Positions 23,197-31,759 are shown, numbered from the stretch's first letter. The stretch: DNA of 64,000 nucleotides from Holdemania sp. Marseille-P2844 (GCF_900120005.1 NZ_LT635453.1:1-64000), one strand, 5' to 3'. A program made the numbers and translations. The notes: generated by a model not told the origin, from the letters alone.

Positions 23197-23967
23197 TTAC
23201 CGTTCCTCCTTTGCTTTTCTGCGTTTATTGATTCCGATCAGCACGATCAGCACGATCACCGCGCCTACGGCCAGTGCGCCGAGCAGCGGCAGCGAGCTTC
23301 CATCGGAAGTCAGCGGGGAAACAATCGTTTTCACCACGGTATTCACGATCGTGTTCGTTTTGGTTTCATTGACCGTTACGGTCGTCTCGGCAATCTCTGC
23401 CGCGAAGTACAGCGACAAAGCCGCTGATTTGCGCTGATAGGCGTTTAACAGCGTTTCCCCATCCAGTCCCAAGGTTAACGTTACCCTGGCCTGTTCGCCA
23501 TCCGCCAGCGTATCCAGATACAGATAATCGCTGCCCAGCGTCGGATTGATCTGATTTAAGCCCGCGCCGCCTTCCGTGCTTTCCCCGCCGACTGAGCGGC
23601 TGTCGTACAGCACCTGGGTCACAGCTGAAGCCCCCGGTTCCGTATAGGTTAACTGATAGGTATACGCGCCATCGGCCGCATCCGCTTCTTCAAAAATATC
23701 CAGAATATTGTTCTGAATGTACCAGTCTGCTTTTTCCCCGCAGACATTCTTCAGTGTAATCTCAATGCTGACGGTATCGCCCGGCTGCAGATCACTGAAG
23801 GAGTCAGCGAAATCCGCGGCGGTATAATTGGCTTTCATCTTTTGCCCGTCAAACGCGACCTGCCATTGATCCGATCCAGTCTGACTTTCTGCGGATACCG
23901 GCGTTGCCAGCGTGATCAGAAACCCGGCGGCGATCAGAAAGCTCATGGCTTTTTTCATCATCTTCAT
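23197..23967 (-). CDS. Membrane-anchored surface protein, possible fibre anchor
   Basis: 256 residues. Signal peptide (1-26, PVSA|ES) followed by a beta-sandwich-like ectodomain of about 180 residues; LQPGDTVSIEITLKN near residue 60 resembles TasA/camelysin-like folds. A Thr/Val-rich segment (VTVNETKTNTIVNTVVKTIV) then leads to SPLTSDGSSLP, a transmembrane helix and NKRRKAKEER. SPLTSD resembles the (S/P)PxTG class B sorting signal with Gly changed to Ser. Together with the sortase upstream this suggests wall attachment. Cotranscribed with its neighbours (1- and 13-bp gaps). Confidence 0.75.
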   Translation of the reverse strand: MKMMKKAMSFLIAAGFLITLATPVSAESQTGSDQWQVAFDGQKMKANYTAADFADSFSDLQPGDTVSIEITLKNVCGEKADWYIQNNILDIFEEADAADGAYTYQLTYTEPGASAVTQVLYDSRSVGGESTEGGAGLNQINPTLGSDYLYLDTLADGEQARVTLTLGLDGETLLNAYQRKSAALSLYFAAEIAETTVTVNETKTNTIVNTVVKTIVSPLTSDGSSLPLLGALAVGAVIVLIVLIGINKRRKAKEER

Positions 23968-23980
23968 GTTAACTTTCCTC

Positions 23981-24697
23981 CTATTCCGCCAAACTTAAAG
24001 TTCCATCATCCGCAATGTTGACCTTCACGCCCCAGGCGCTTAAGATCGCGTCCTGTGCGTTATTGACCTGCACGGCGTCCACTTCGGCGATCAGCTGCAG
24101 CTGCACGCTGTCCGCATCGTAATCATAAGAAGACACGACCGATCCATTTTCCAATTCGGTGTGGGTCAGGATTGAAGCGACTTTCGGATCGACGGAGATT
24201 TCTGTATTGAACATCACCGTTTCCGAAGCTTTTACAATGTGTTTTCCATAGAGAACAACCTGTTCTTTGTTTCCGGAGGCAGGAGCAACAATCCAGTCGG
24301 TATCCTTCAGCGACAGCCGAATCAGCGCCGGATCCAGTTCCGTTTCCGGAATCTCGGTCACCGTCGTTGATCCATCTTCGTTTTTGACCACTTTGACCCA
24401 GCGCCGGGTCACGATGACGCGGATATATTCCTCGACCTCGCCGGTATTCACAGCGCTGAGTTCTTCGGTGTAATTCTTGCCGGGAATGACGTTTTCCTTA
24501 AACGTATTCGTCAACAGTTCGCCTTCGTTGGGGATCAGCACGCCGTTTTCCACAAGCCCGACCGTTAGTTCGCTGGTCGCGATTTCAGCCGTATATTCTT
24601 CATTGCGGGCTGCCGGAACTGCCCGGGCCGCACCGACGCCCAGGGCGATGACCAGCACGGCCGCGCAGGCGATCAGACCATATTTTATTTTACGCAC
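23981..24697 (-). CDS. SipW-dependent TasA/CalY-like matrix protein
   Basis: 238 residues. The N terminus (MRKIKYGLIACAAVLVIALGV) is a long hydrophobic signal, followed by a TasA/camelysin-like jelly-roll domain: NTFKENVIPGKNYTEELSAVNTGEVEEYIRV is the family's segment in which added tail or strand residues allow fibre assembly. It lacks a C-terminal anchor, as expected for a secreted fibre subunit. The nearby SipW-type peptidase would mature it. It is 3 bp from the second TasA-like gene at 24701, within the surface operon. Confidence 0.78.
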   Translation of the reverse strand: MRKIKYGLIACAAVLVIALGVGAARAVPAARNEEYTAEIATSELTVGLVENGVLIPNEGELLTNTFKENVIPGKNYTEELSAVNTGEVEEYIRVIVTRRWVKVVKNEDGSTTVTEIPETELDPALIRLSLKDTDWIVAPASGNKEQVVLYGKHIVKASETVMFNTEISVDPKVASILTHTELENGSVVSSYDYDADSVQLQLIAEVDAVQVNNAQDAILSAWGVKVNIADDGTLSLAE

Positions 24698-24700
24698 CGC

Positions 24701-25213
24701 TTATTCCCCCTTTTCCATTCCATGGGACCAGCTCAGGTTCCAATCCGGATGATCGCCGTCATAGAGCGCCTGAACGCTTTCATGAACGACGACGATCTGG
24801 AAATCCTGCGTCAGGCTTCCGGCCTTCGTTTCGTCGACATCCACCTGAACGACCGTGGTGCTCGCTTGCGGCTTCAGCACTTCTGTATAAATCCAGCAGT
24901 TTTCCGCTTCCTCCCAAACCCAGCCGGCGCCGGCAGTGATCTTGACATCCAGATTGTCCAGCGCAGGATAGAAAATCCGCAGCCGGACAAACGCTTCCGA
25001 CGTTCCGGTATTTTTAATTTGAATCTGTTTATCCAATCCGTTTAAGATCTCGATGATCTCCGTATGGGAAGGCTCCAGCGCAACCGGAGCGGTGCCGGCA
25101 GCCGTCGTATAATCCGTGAAATAAGCCAGCGACGGATTGACGGCGAAGCCCAGAACGAGTGCCATGATCAAGGCGATTGCTCCGTAGGGCTTTTTCCAGA
25201 AATTCTTTTTCAT
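24701..25213 (-). CDS. SipW-dependent TasA-like small matrix protein
   Basis: 170 residues. The signal region ends in NPSLAYFTDYTTAAGT, close to the LAYFTD-type sequence that defines SipW-dependent precursors (typically LGGTyAYFTD). The mature part is a beta-sandwich of the camelysin/TasA kind with IKNTGTSEAFVRLRI. There is no anchor helix. The 12-bp gap to the giant adhesin upstream places it in the same transcript. A minor fibre subunit or an adaptor between fibre and adhesin are both possible; the sequence does not decide. Confidence 0.82.
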   Translation of the reverse strand: MKKNFWKKPYGAIALIMALVLGFAVNPSLAYFTDYTTAAGTAPVALEPSHTEIIEILNGLDKQIQIKNTGTSEAFVRLRIFYPALDNLDVKITAGAGWVWEEAENCWIYTEVLKPQASTTVVQVDVDETKAGSLTQDFQIVVVHESVQALYDGDHPDWNLSWSHGMEKGE

Positions 25214-25225
25214 TGGTACTCCTCC

Positions 25226-28200
25226 TTATTCAGCCTTCTCGTAAACCGGCGTGACTTCGATCTTTCCGTTGTCAACGGCATACTTGTTGATCACGCCGCT
25301 GCCGCTGTTCTGATTTTCGTTGAAATCGTTGACGGCCGTCACCTTCAAGCCCAGCCGGCGTCCGTTTTCATCACTCATCAGCGTAACGCCTTCCGGCATC
25401 TGATCCGCCGACGCGCTCCAGAGCGAGACCGGCAGCTGGAAGGTATCCGCCCCTGCGGCATCATACACGCTGCCGCTGTAAATTTCTTTCACTGTGTAGT
25501 TCAGTCCGTAAGGGAGATCGTTGATTTCCACGGTTTCAGAACCCGCGCTGTTGAAAGTGAGCGCGACGATGTTGTTATAGGCTCCTGCCGGATTGTTTTC
25601 ATCCTCCGGTGTGCCGGTGATTTCAAAAACGAAGGTTGCGCCTTTGTACGTTTCGCTGTAACGCTGCAGCTGTTTCTCAATCGCCAGGTTGACCTTGGCA
25701 ATGTTTGTGTAGGCAATCTCGATCGCCTTGTTCATCACGACGCCGGAGGCCGTGCGGTCTTCCGTGAAGACCTCGTCAATGTAGACAAGATAATCACCTT
25801 TGGCTTCTTCGATGGAATATTCCGTTCCCTGCGTAAGACCTGTTAACGTAAACTGCTCGCCGCCTTTTAAGACGATCGTCAGGTTTTCCGAATCGTAGAC
25901 CGGCTTCAGCTTGCCTTTCTGGCCGTCGGCCGACGTGATATAATAGGACAACTTGTTTTTTGTCGGACCCAGCTTGACTGTAAATTCAAACACCGCGTCG
26001 GAAGGCTGCGGCTCGATCACCGTTTTTCCAACAGAGAGGGTATAGTTTTTGACCTGCGCATCCTTGCGGTTATCCAGTTTGACCTGATAGAAATTTTCAA
26101 CTTCGAATTCGCCGTTGAACGGTGCGTCGGCCTTGACCTTTTCGCTGATGATCGCCGAGTATCCGTCGATTCCCGCTTCCACGATCGTCCAGTCATGGCC
26201 AGGTTCCAGATTCGTCCAGATATAATTCCAGTTATTGTCCTCGGACAGGATGACCGAGGCGTCTTTGCGGGTCGTTTCATCGATCGATACGCCATCGCGC
26301 ATGAGGTAGACCAGCACCTGATCCGGATGTTCTTTTAACGGTTTGCCATTGGCGTCAGTCCAGGTCTTGATCACCTGCAATGCCTCGGTATCGGAGCCGA
26401 TCTGTAAATGACCGTTGTTGGCGATCGCGAAGCCCGGGCCGCCGCCCCGGTTTCCGGTCACGACGACGCCGTGCGCTTCGGCCGCTTCTTTAGCCCATTG
26501 TCGGGTCTGCTCGGAAGCCTGGCTGATCATCGAAAAGGAATTTGACGTATACTGGTAAGCGCTGCGGTCAAGCACTTCATCCGGATTGCTGCTGCGGACA
26601 AATGTGATCTCGCCGCCGCCCGGCGCTACGTCGGAAACGTAAACTCGATTGCCGTCCCGGCCGCTGTTGTGATAAATATCCGTAGTTCTGTAATTGTTCT
26701 TATCTTTGTTGTCGATGATCAGTGCGCCGTTGATCTCAAAGATCGCCGTTTCCCCAGTCGGGCAGGTATACAGCGCGCCATAGTGCGCATAACCGCTGGT
26801 CGAGCGGTTGCCGCTCGCATACAGGTTCTTCATTTCTACCGAAGCGTTCTGCTGGATCGAGATCGCACCGCCGCTGACATACATGGAATTGGCCGTGGAT
26901 TCATTGTCGGTAAAGGTCGCAAGATAGATCTTGCCCTGCGACGAATATTCGTAACAAATACCGCCGCCTTCGCTGACGCTGGTATTCTGGGTAACAAGCG
27001 TCCGGCCGTCATACAGACCGAAGTTCACCGTTCCTTTATCGCTTACGTTGACGCCGCCGCCATAAACCGCGGAATGGTTGCCGATAATCGTGCCGCCGTC
27101 AAAGTTAACGACCGCCTTATATCCCTGGACATAAACGCCGCCGCCCAGCTTTGTCGCATGATTGCCGCGGATTGTACCGCCGGTCATGTTCAGCAGGCCC
27201 TGATTCACGATAATTCCGCCGCCGTAGTCCGCAACGCCGTTTTCAATCAGCGTCGTTCCAGTGATGTTCAATTTGGCGTTGCTGCCGACCGAAATCAGCG
27301 AATTCCGGCTTTCAATGCTGGCGCCGTCCAGATGCGCGCCGTCCAGCGTCACTTCGCCTTTGATCTCAAGCAAAGAGGAGTCGTGGTGCTCGCTGCAGCG
27401 GACCAGCGTCAGTCCGCGCTGATTCAGAATTTCCTCATCGGCCGCCGTGACCGTGACAGTAGTGCAGACATAAATTTTATTCAGTCCCTGATCCTGCGCT
27501 GCCTGCGCCGCTTCCGCCAACGTCCGGGTTACCTGGTCGTTTTCGCCGGTATGGAAGGTTTCGTCGGCTGCTAAATAAATTCGCTTCGGTACTTCCACCA
27601 GACTGTAATAGCCCTGATACAAGTCCTTTAAATTTTTCTGCGTATAGAGGTTCAGCGTATAGATCGCGTCTTCCGTTTCCGTTTTCAAGGCCGATTCCGC
27701 GATGTTGATGGTCGCTTTGGCGGACGCGGTGTTCGCCGCCAGAATTTCAGAGGAAGCGCCGACAGCGCCGGCCTGACTGTTGACCATTGTATCGTGCGGC
27801 GTAAAGTTCTTGTAGATCCGCGTGCCGTCGTTCAAGTTCAGAACGGCTCCGGAGACCGGCGCCAGAAACAGGCCGCCGCCAACGCCTTGAAACGTCTTGT
27901 TCGCGGTATTGCCGGTAATGATCACATCCGCCAGTGTCGTCGTTTTGATCTTATTGAGATAAATCCCGCCGCCGTTATTTTCCGCCGTGTTGTTTTCAAT
28001 CCGGCCGCTGATCTCGACGTGAATCTCGTTGGCGCCGCTGGCATTCAACGAGAGCGCGCCGCCATTGTATTTGGCACTGTTGTTGATCGCCGTGATGTTC
28101 TCGAATTGAAGATTCCGGTTATTCGGGATGGCGTTGATCAATACGGCGCCGCCGCCGTTGGTTGCGAACTTCGACGTCGCGGTCGACTGGTTCCCGTCAA

Positions 28201-29980
28201 AGAGCGTGTTCTGGAACAGGCAGTCTGCCGTCGGTTTATTCAGATAAATCGCACCGCCGCTGGACGCGGAATTTTGTTTGAATTCGGAATCCTTCACTAC
28301 CAGACTGCTCTCGGTTACGTAGACCGTACCATTGCCTGAGGTCATATTGTCGTTGATTTTAACGTTTGTTAACGTCACCGGAATTTTCTCGGCAGAGATC
28401 GCTGCGCCATAGCTGCTCAAGGCTTGCGAACCGGTGATTGTCGTGCCGGCAATCTTCAGCGAAGCGTCAGCGTTTGTCTGTCCCTGGATACTCAGCGCAC
28501 CGCCGTTGCCTCTGTTGGCCAGCGGTTTATTGTTTGCAAACTGCCCGCCGTTGATCGTGACGTTGAAGGTCGGGTTGGAGTTGGCGTTATTGATTGTGGC
28601 GTAGAGCGCGCCGCCGTTAGACAGATACCGGTTATCGGCAAACTCGCAATTTTCAACTGTCAGATCAATCGTTCTGCCAGCGGCCTGACCGTCGATGATC
28701 AGGGCTGCTGCGCCGCCATACTGCGCCAGATTTCCCCTGAACGTTGAATTGGTCAATGAGAACGCCAGCGTTTGATCGGCGTCGTCGGAGATCATGGCGA
28801 CCGCGCCGCCGTAAACGACGTCACTCACCATTCCTTTGGCTGCGCCGTCAAACGTACAGGCGTCCACGGTCAGATTTCCGTTAACCACCAGCACCATGCC
28901 GCCTGCGGATTTTCGGTTGCTGTTGATCAAGATTGTTTCTTCGTTGTCAATGTTGTATCCGCCCAGAAATGTAACGTTCGTTACCGATACATCGGCTTCG
29001 TTGGCGGTAATCAGACGGTAAACATCCGCCGCCTCCATCGTTCCGTTTTCAATTTTCAGGGAACCGCTGCCGACGGTGATCGCCGATGCGCCGTTTGTCG
29101 TCCAGGTCTTTTCGTTCAAATGAATCGTCAGCTGCGCAAATTTCGCCTTCGGTACGGTCACGCTTTCGGCAACGTCAGTTTGAAGCTCGATCACCGGATT
29201 GGCATCGTTTGCCTGCGCGGCGGCGTTGATGGCCGCCTGCAGCGTCGCGTAAACGTTATCGTTATACCCGGCTGCCGCCTTCGTCGTCATCGTGATGACA
29301 TAGGTGGAAAAGCTTTCTGTTTCAAAGGTAATTTCAGTAGTTTTGGCATTTTGCGCAGAGGCGACGACTTCAGCCGCCGCGTCGTCCGGCACGTGCACAA
29401 CCTGCACTTCCGACTCCTGAGCAACTTCTGAAAGGGTTTCCGTCAGCGGCGCTTTCAAGCTGATATTGACGGAAACACCGCTGTCCGGCTCCACTTCTTC
29501 CCCACTGTTCACCGCGTAAAATGTAAGATCATAAGCGGCCAGAGCGACGAGGAGCTGCGTTTCATCCAGCGCGTCTTCAACCTGATCGGCCACGGCTTCC
29601 AGTGCCTCCGGCTGCGTAATCTTTTCAGCCTGCAGCCGGACTTCTTCACTAAATGCGCCTTCCGGTGCGGATACCGTGATGATTGCGTCTTCCGTTTCAG
29701 CGGTATAGACGGCGGCAGGCATGCGGGTTTCCTCTTTTTCCAGTGCTACGACGACAGTGACATCGTCTTGCGCTGAGGCAATGGAATATTGCACGGCTAC
29801 TTTTTCAGCGCCGTCTGTTTCTGTTTCATCCGCCGTATTCATCGGCTCTGTCAGTTCATCGTTCACCATGACGCTGACGATCTGATATCCCTGAGCCGGT
29901 TCAACCGTGAAGACAGCTTCGTCTTCCGCATTCATGCCGGATGGGCCTTCGATCATTGCCGCTGCTTCCGGCTCGATCAC
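25226..29980 (-). CDS. Giant surface adhesin, main body (beta-helix plus Cna-B/FctA-like domains); N terminus frameshifted
   Basis: 1584 residues from a GTG, but the frame is open upstream to about 30060 and the real N terminus is the separate frame at 30036-30395. Residues 1-235 are beta-rich and acidic. Residues 240-1170 form a right-handed beta-helix of polymorphic-repeat type with many GGAIYLNK, GGALYA and GGGVYV turns. Residues 1190-1290 are a Cna-B-type module (KTWTDANGKPL, LEPGHDWTIVEAG). Residues 1310-1560 resemble FctA/pilin modules (FEFTVKLG, FTLTGLTQGTEYSIEEAKG) that may form isopeptide bonds. There is no C-terminal anchor, so attachment probably depends on partner proteins encoded downstream. 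Confidence 0.8.
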   Translation of the reverse strand: MIEPEAAAMIEGPSGMNAEDEAVFTVEPAQGYQIVSVMVNDELTEPMNTADETETDGAEKVAVQYSIASAQDDVTVVVALEKEETRMPAAVYTAETEDAIITVSAPEGAFSEEVRLQAEKITQPEALEAVADQVEDALDETQLLVALAAYDLTFYAVNSGEEVEPDSGVSVNISLKAPLTETLSEVAQESEVQVVHVPDDAAAEVVASAQNAKTTEITFETESFSTYVITMTTKAAAGYNDNVYATLQAAINAAAQANDANPVIELQTDVAESVTVPKAKFAQLTIHLNEKTWTTNGASAITVGSGSLKIENGTMEAADVYRLITANEADVSVTNVTFLGGYNIDNEETILINSNRKSAGGMVLVVNGNLTVDACTFDGAAKGMVSDVVYGGAVAMISDDADQTLAFSLTNSTFRGNLAQYGGAAALIIDGQAAGRTIDLTVENCEFADNRYLSNGGALYATINNANSNPTFNVTINGGQFANNKPLANRGNGGALSIQGQTNADASLKIAGTTITGSQALSSYGAAISAEKIPVTLTNVKINDNMTSGNGTVYVTESSLVVKDSEFKQNSASSGGAIYLNKPTADCLFQNTLFDGNQSTATSKFATNGGGAVLINAIPNNRNLQFENITAINNSAKYNGGALSLNASGANEIHVEISGRIENNTAENNGGGIYLNKIKTTTLADVIITGNTANKTFQGVGGGLFLAPVSGAVLNLNDGTRIYKNFTPHDTMVNSQAGAVGASSEILAANTASAKATINIAESALKTETEDAIYTLNLYTQKNLKDLYQGYYSLVEVPKRIYLAADETFHTGENDQVTRTLAEAAQAAQDQGLNKIYVCTTVTVTAADEEILNQRGLTLVRCSEHHDSSLLEIKGEVTLDGAHLDGASIESRNSLISVGSNAKLNITGTTLIENGVADYGGGIIVNQGLLNMTGGTIRGNHATKLGGGVYVQGYKAVVNFDGGTIIGNHSAVYGGGVNVSDKGTVNFGLYDGRTLVTQNTSVSEGGGICYEYSSQGKIYLATFTDNESTANSMYVSGGAISIQQNASVEMKNLYASGNRSTSGYAHYGALYTCPTGETAIFEINGALIIDNKDKNNYRTTDIYHNSGRDGNRVYVSDVAPGGGEITFVRSSNPDEVLDRSAYQYTSNSFSMISQASEQTRQWAKEAAEAHGVVVTGNRGGGPGFAIANNGHLQIGSDTEALQVIKTWTDANGKPLKEHPDQVLVYLMRDGVSIDETTRKDASVILSEDNNWNYIWTNLEPGHDWTIVEAGIDGYSAIISEKVKADAPFNGEFEVENFYQVKLDNRKDAQVKNYTLSVGKTVIEPQPSDAVFEFTVKLGPTKNKLSYYITSADGQKGKLKPVYDSENLTIVLKGGEQFTLTGLTQGTEYSIEEAKGDYLVYIDEVFTEDRTASGVVMNKAIEIAYTNIAKVNLAIEKQLQRYSETYKGATFVFEITGTPEDENNPAGAYNNIVALTFNSAGSETVEINDLPYGLNYTVKEIYSGSVYDAAGADTFQLPVSLWSASADQMPEGVTLMSDENGRRLGLKVTAVNDFNENQNSGSGVINKYAVDNGKIEVTPVYEKAE

Positions 29981-30035
29981 ATAGGTGATCTTGTAATCGA
30001 ATGTTTGTGAATTTTCAAGATCGGGATTCAGGATT

Positions 30036-30395
30036 TCATCGCCCGCCGGCGTCGAAGTCGGTGACTTCCGGGGTGGCTTCCGGCGTCGAAGTCGGCGTTG
30101 TTGCCGGGGTGGCCTCCGGAGTCGAGGTCGGCATGACTTCCGGGGTTGCCGTAGGCGCGACTTCCGGGGTCGGCGTCGGCGAATTCACCGGATCAGCCGT
30201 CGCCGGAGTGTTCCCGGCTTCCGATTCCTGATCATTATTCTGACCCTCCCGCATTTCCGTATTCCCTTCGCCCGGCTGTTTCGGCTCAGCGCCTTCCGCC
30301 ATGACGGACTGATAGTTTATTGCGGTCAGAGCCAACATCATGGCTACGCCGGTTTTCAACAGCTTATTCATCAGATTTTGTAGACTTCTTTGCAT
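30036..30395 (-). CDS. N-terminal signal peptide and Pro/Thr-rich linker of the giant adhesin (frameshifted fragment)
   Basis: 119 residues. The signal peptide (1-33: LLKTGVAMMLALTAINYQSVMA) is followed by an acidic spacer and a TPEV/TPEA/TPTS repeat linker. The frame stops at 30036 after VTDFDAGGR. In another frame the DNA continues as TSTPAGDEILNPDLENSQ and runs straight into the adhesin body. Sister repeats read GTCGGCATGACTTCC where this spot reads GTCGGTGACTTCC, so two bases are missing. The two frames together would encode about 1,720 residues. This is a disrupted gene, a phase-off state or a sequencing error. Confidence 0.8.
   Translation of the reverse strand: MQRSLQNLMNKLLKTGVAMMLALTAINYQSVMAEGAEPKQPGEGNTEMREGQNNDQESEAGNTPATADPVNSPTPTPEVAPTATPEVMPTSTPEATPATTPTSTPEATPEVTDFDAGGR
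30056..30180. repeat. GC-rich Pro/Thr/Glu coding repeat tract containing the frameshift
   Basis: Plus strand units of the form GTCGGNNTGACTTCCGGGG and CCGGCGTCGAAGTCGG recur about five times with small changes. They encode TPEV/TPEA/TPTST on the minus strand. The frame break lies near 30058-30066. Repeats of this kind expand or contract by recombination, but normally in multiples of three. Confidence 0.75.
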
Positions 30396-30456
30396 TTTCC
30401 TGCTCCTCTCAGAATATTTGAAACTTTTATACCGTGGAATCCGAATTCCTTTGCAC

Positions 30457-30615
30457 TCAGGATACCGGTCCTGGCGGATTCTTCTCTGTCAGTCCGTTAC
30501 GGAAGTTCATCCTGGACCTCTGCGCGGACTGCCGCAGCGTCATTTTTTGATCAGATTTCCCGGGAAGGGGAAAGATCATTCGGTTTAAGAACCAGAATAC
30601 CCGTTCTTTTTGCAC
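30457..30615 (-). CDS. Possible 52-residue leader peptide ahead of the adhesin operon
   Basis: GTG at 30615 lies seven bases after a perfect AGGAGGT (complement of 30623-30629) and opens a 52-codon frame ending 61 bp before the adhesin start. The product is basic (pI high by eye) with no recognised domain (QKERVFWFLNRMIFPLPGK at the start). It could be a leader peptide or a small protein. The strong ribosome binding site is the main evidence. The remainder of 30396-30780 holds this frame and the terminator at 30728. Confidence 0.4.
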   Translation of the reverse strand: MQKERVFWFLNRMIFPLPGKSDQKMTLRQSAQRSRMNFRNGLTEKNPPGPVS

Positions 30616-30727
30616 TCGATGCACCTCCTGATGGTTATATCCTATCAAAGCGAGGTTATTTTTTGGTTAGATTTTCTACTTATTCCGGATTTTTTAAGCG
30701 ATTGCTCAATGAAAAATGCCGAAACAC

Positions 30728-30766
30728 AAAAAAAAAGACAGTCATGAGTGATTTTCCCATGACTGC
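30728..30766 (-). terminator. Terminator of the orphan gene at 30783
   Basis: CAGTCATG pairs with CATGACTG (30739-30746 with 30758-30765), followed on the minus strand by nine T. It isolates the orphan gene from the surface operon. Confidence 0.85.
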
Positions 30767-30782
30767 CGCTTGATTTACTGGG

Positions 30783-31589
30783 TTAGATGCTTCTCCACAG
30801 TTCGCTGTAAGAGATGAACGGGATTTCGTCAGCGTTGATCTTCGCCTGATTGCGCTGTTTCTTGATGTTGCCTTCATGAACGTTCTGAAGCATGTCTTTA
30901 TTGACCATGTACTGAACGTAAACCACTTTTTTCAACAAGAACCAACGAACAACCAGCGAATAGATCGCCGCTTCTTTGTCTTCCGCTTCGTGCAGCTCGG
31001 TTTCCGCATTTTCCCTGACGGCTTCCGCTTCGTCCAGCGCATCCTTCTTCAGCTGTTCATAGTTGGAGAAACGGCTGCGGTCCGCTTCCCGCTGCAGTGC
31101 GCCGGCCTTGACGCTGAACAGCTTGCGGAACGTCGCCAGAACGCCGTCGACACTCTCGGCGGTCACTGCGACCAGCTCGTTCTTGCAGTCGGCCAGGAAG
31201 CTGTATGGCTCCGTCAGCGTATAATAGAGACCCTTGGCATACAGATAGCTGCGGTCGCTGTGCTTGACTAAGATCAGCGCGCGTTCGGCATCGTCCTGCT
31301 TGCCATAAACGATGATCGGGCAGATCACCGGATGCCCCTGCAGCTTAAATGCATCTTTATACCGGATGATCTGATTGGAAATCACCTGCCGGTTGATATC
31401 GGCGCGCAGATTCACGCAGATCTTCAAATCATGATTTTCTTCAAACAGTGCGTGCAGGATATCCTTCATCGGCTGATCTTCGGAAGAATCAATGACTTCC
31501 AGGTAATCTTCCAGGTAGCCGTTGAACTCGCACAGCTCTCCTTCTTTTCTGACATCTTTAATTTCTTCTAAGATTTGATAAATTGCCAT
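30783..31589 (-). CDS. Hypothetical protein of unknown family
   Basis: 268 residues, no signal peptide, no transmembrane helix. I do not recognise it. The central part alternates beta strands (ICPIIVYGK, ALILVKHSDRSYLYAKGLYYTL) and ends in a long charged helix (YEQLKKDALDEAEAVRENAETELHEAEDKEAAIYSLVVRWFLLKKVVY). The layout of an alpha/beta N-terminal domain with a coiled-coil tail would suit a regulatory or scaffolding protein, but no motif supports a function. It has its own promoter (31617-31645) and terminator (30728-30766), so it is an independent unit between the surface locus and the PadR operon. Confidence 0.75.
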   Translation of the reverse strand: MAIYQILEEIKDVRKEGELCEFNGYLEDYLEVIDSSEDQPMKDILHALFEENHDLKICVNLRADINRQVISNQIIRYKDAFKLQGHPVICPIIVYGKQDDAERALILVKHSDRSYLYAKGLYYTLTEPYSFLADCKNELVAVTAESVDGVLATFRKLFSVKAGALQREADRSRFSNYEQLKKDALDEAEAVRENAETELHEAEDKEAAIYSLVVRWFLLKKVVYVQYMVNKDMLQNVHEGNIKKQRNQAKINADEIPFISYSELWRSI

Positions 31590-31616
31590 TTCGTTTGGTC
31601 CCCCTGTTTCGTTTCT

Positions 31617-31645
31617 TCTATATCTGTTTTATCACAATCAGGCAA
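31617..31645 (-). promoter_or_regulatory. Promoter of the orphan gene at 30783
   Basis: Minus strand: TTGCCT (31640-31645), 17 bp, TATAGA (31617-31622). Confidence 0.6.
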
Positions 31646-31703
31646 TAAAAAAAAGTAAAATTTGTCCCCAAGCCGTAAAAACTGGCAAAATTATCTTGTT
31701 TAG

Positions 31704-31736
31704 CTACTTGACAATGCAAAGTAGTGGGTTTAGCAT
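31704..31736 (+). promoter_or_regulatory. PadR promoter overlapped by an inverted-repeat operator
   Basis: TTGACA (31708-31713), 17 bp, TAGCAT (31731-31736). The inverted repeat CTACTT-N9-AAGTAG (31704-31709 with 31719-31724) covers the -35. It has the TACTT...AAGTA form common in front of PadR-DUF1700 operons, which suggests autorepression. Confidence 0.7.
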
Positions 31737-31759
31737 GGTAATCAGAAGGAAGGATCGCC

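Noticed and set aside
26669-29431. Several long plus-strand frames opposite the giant adhesin
   Set aside because: They mirror the codon-position bias of the adhesin repeats (Arg/Val/Gln-rich translations) and show no ribosome binding site.
30396-30780. c-di-GMP riboswitch upstream of the adhesin
   Set aside because: Such riboswitches often precede adhesins in Bacillota, but the conserved core sequences of classes I and II are absent on the minus strand here.
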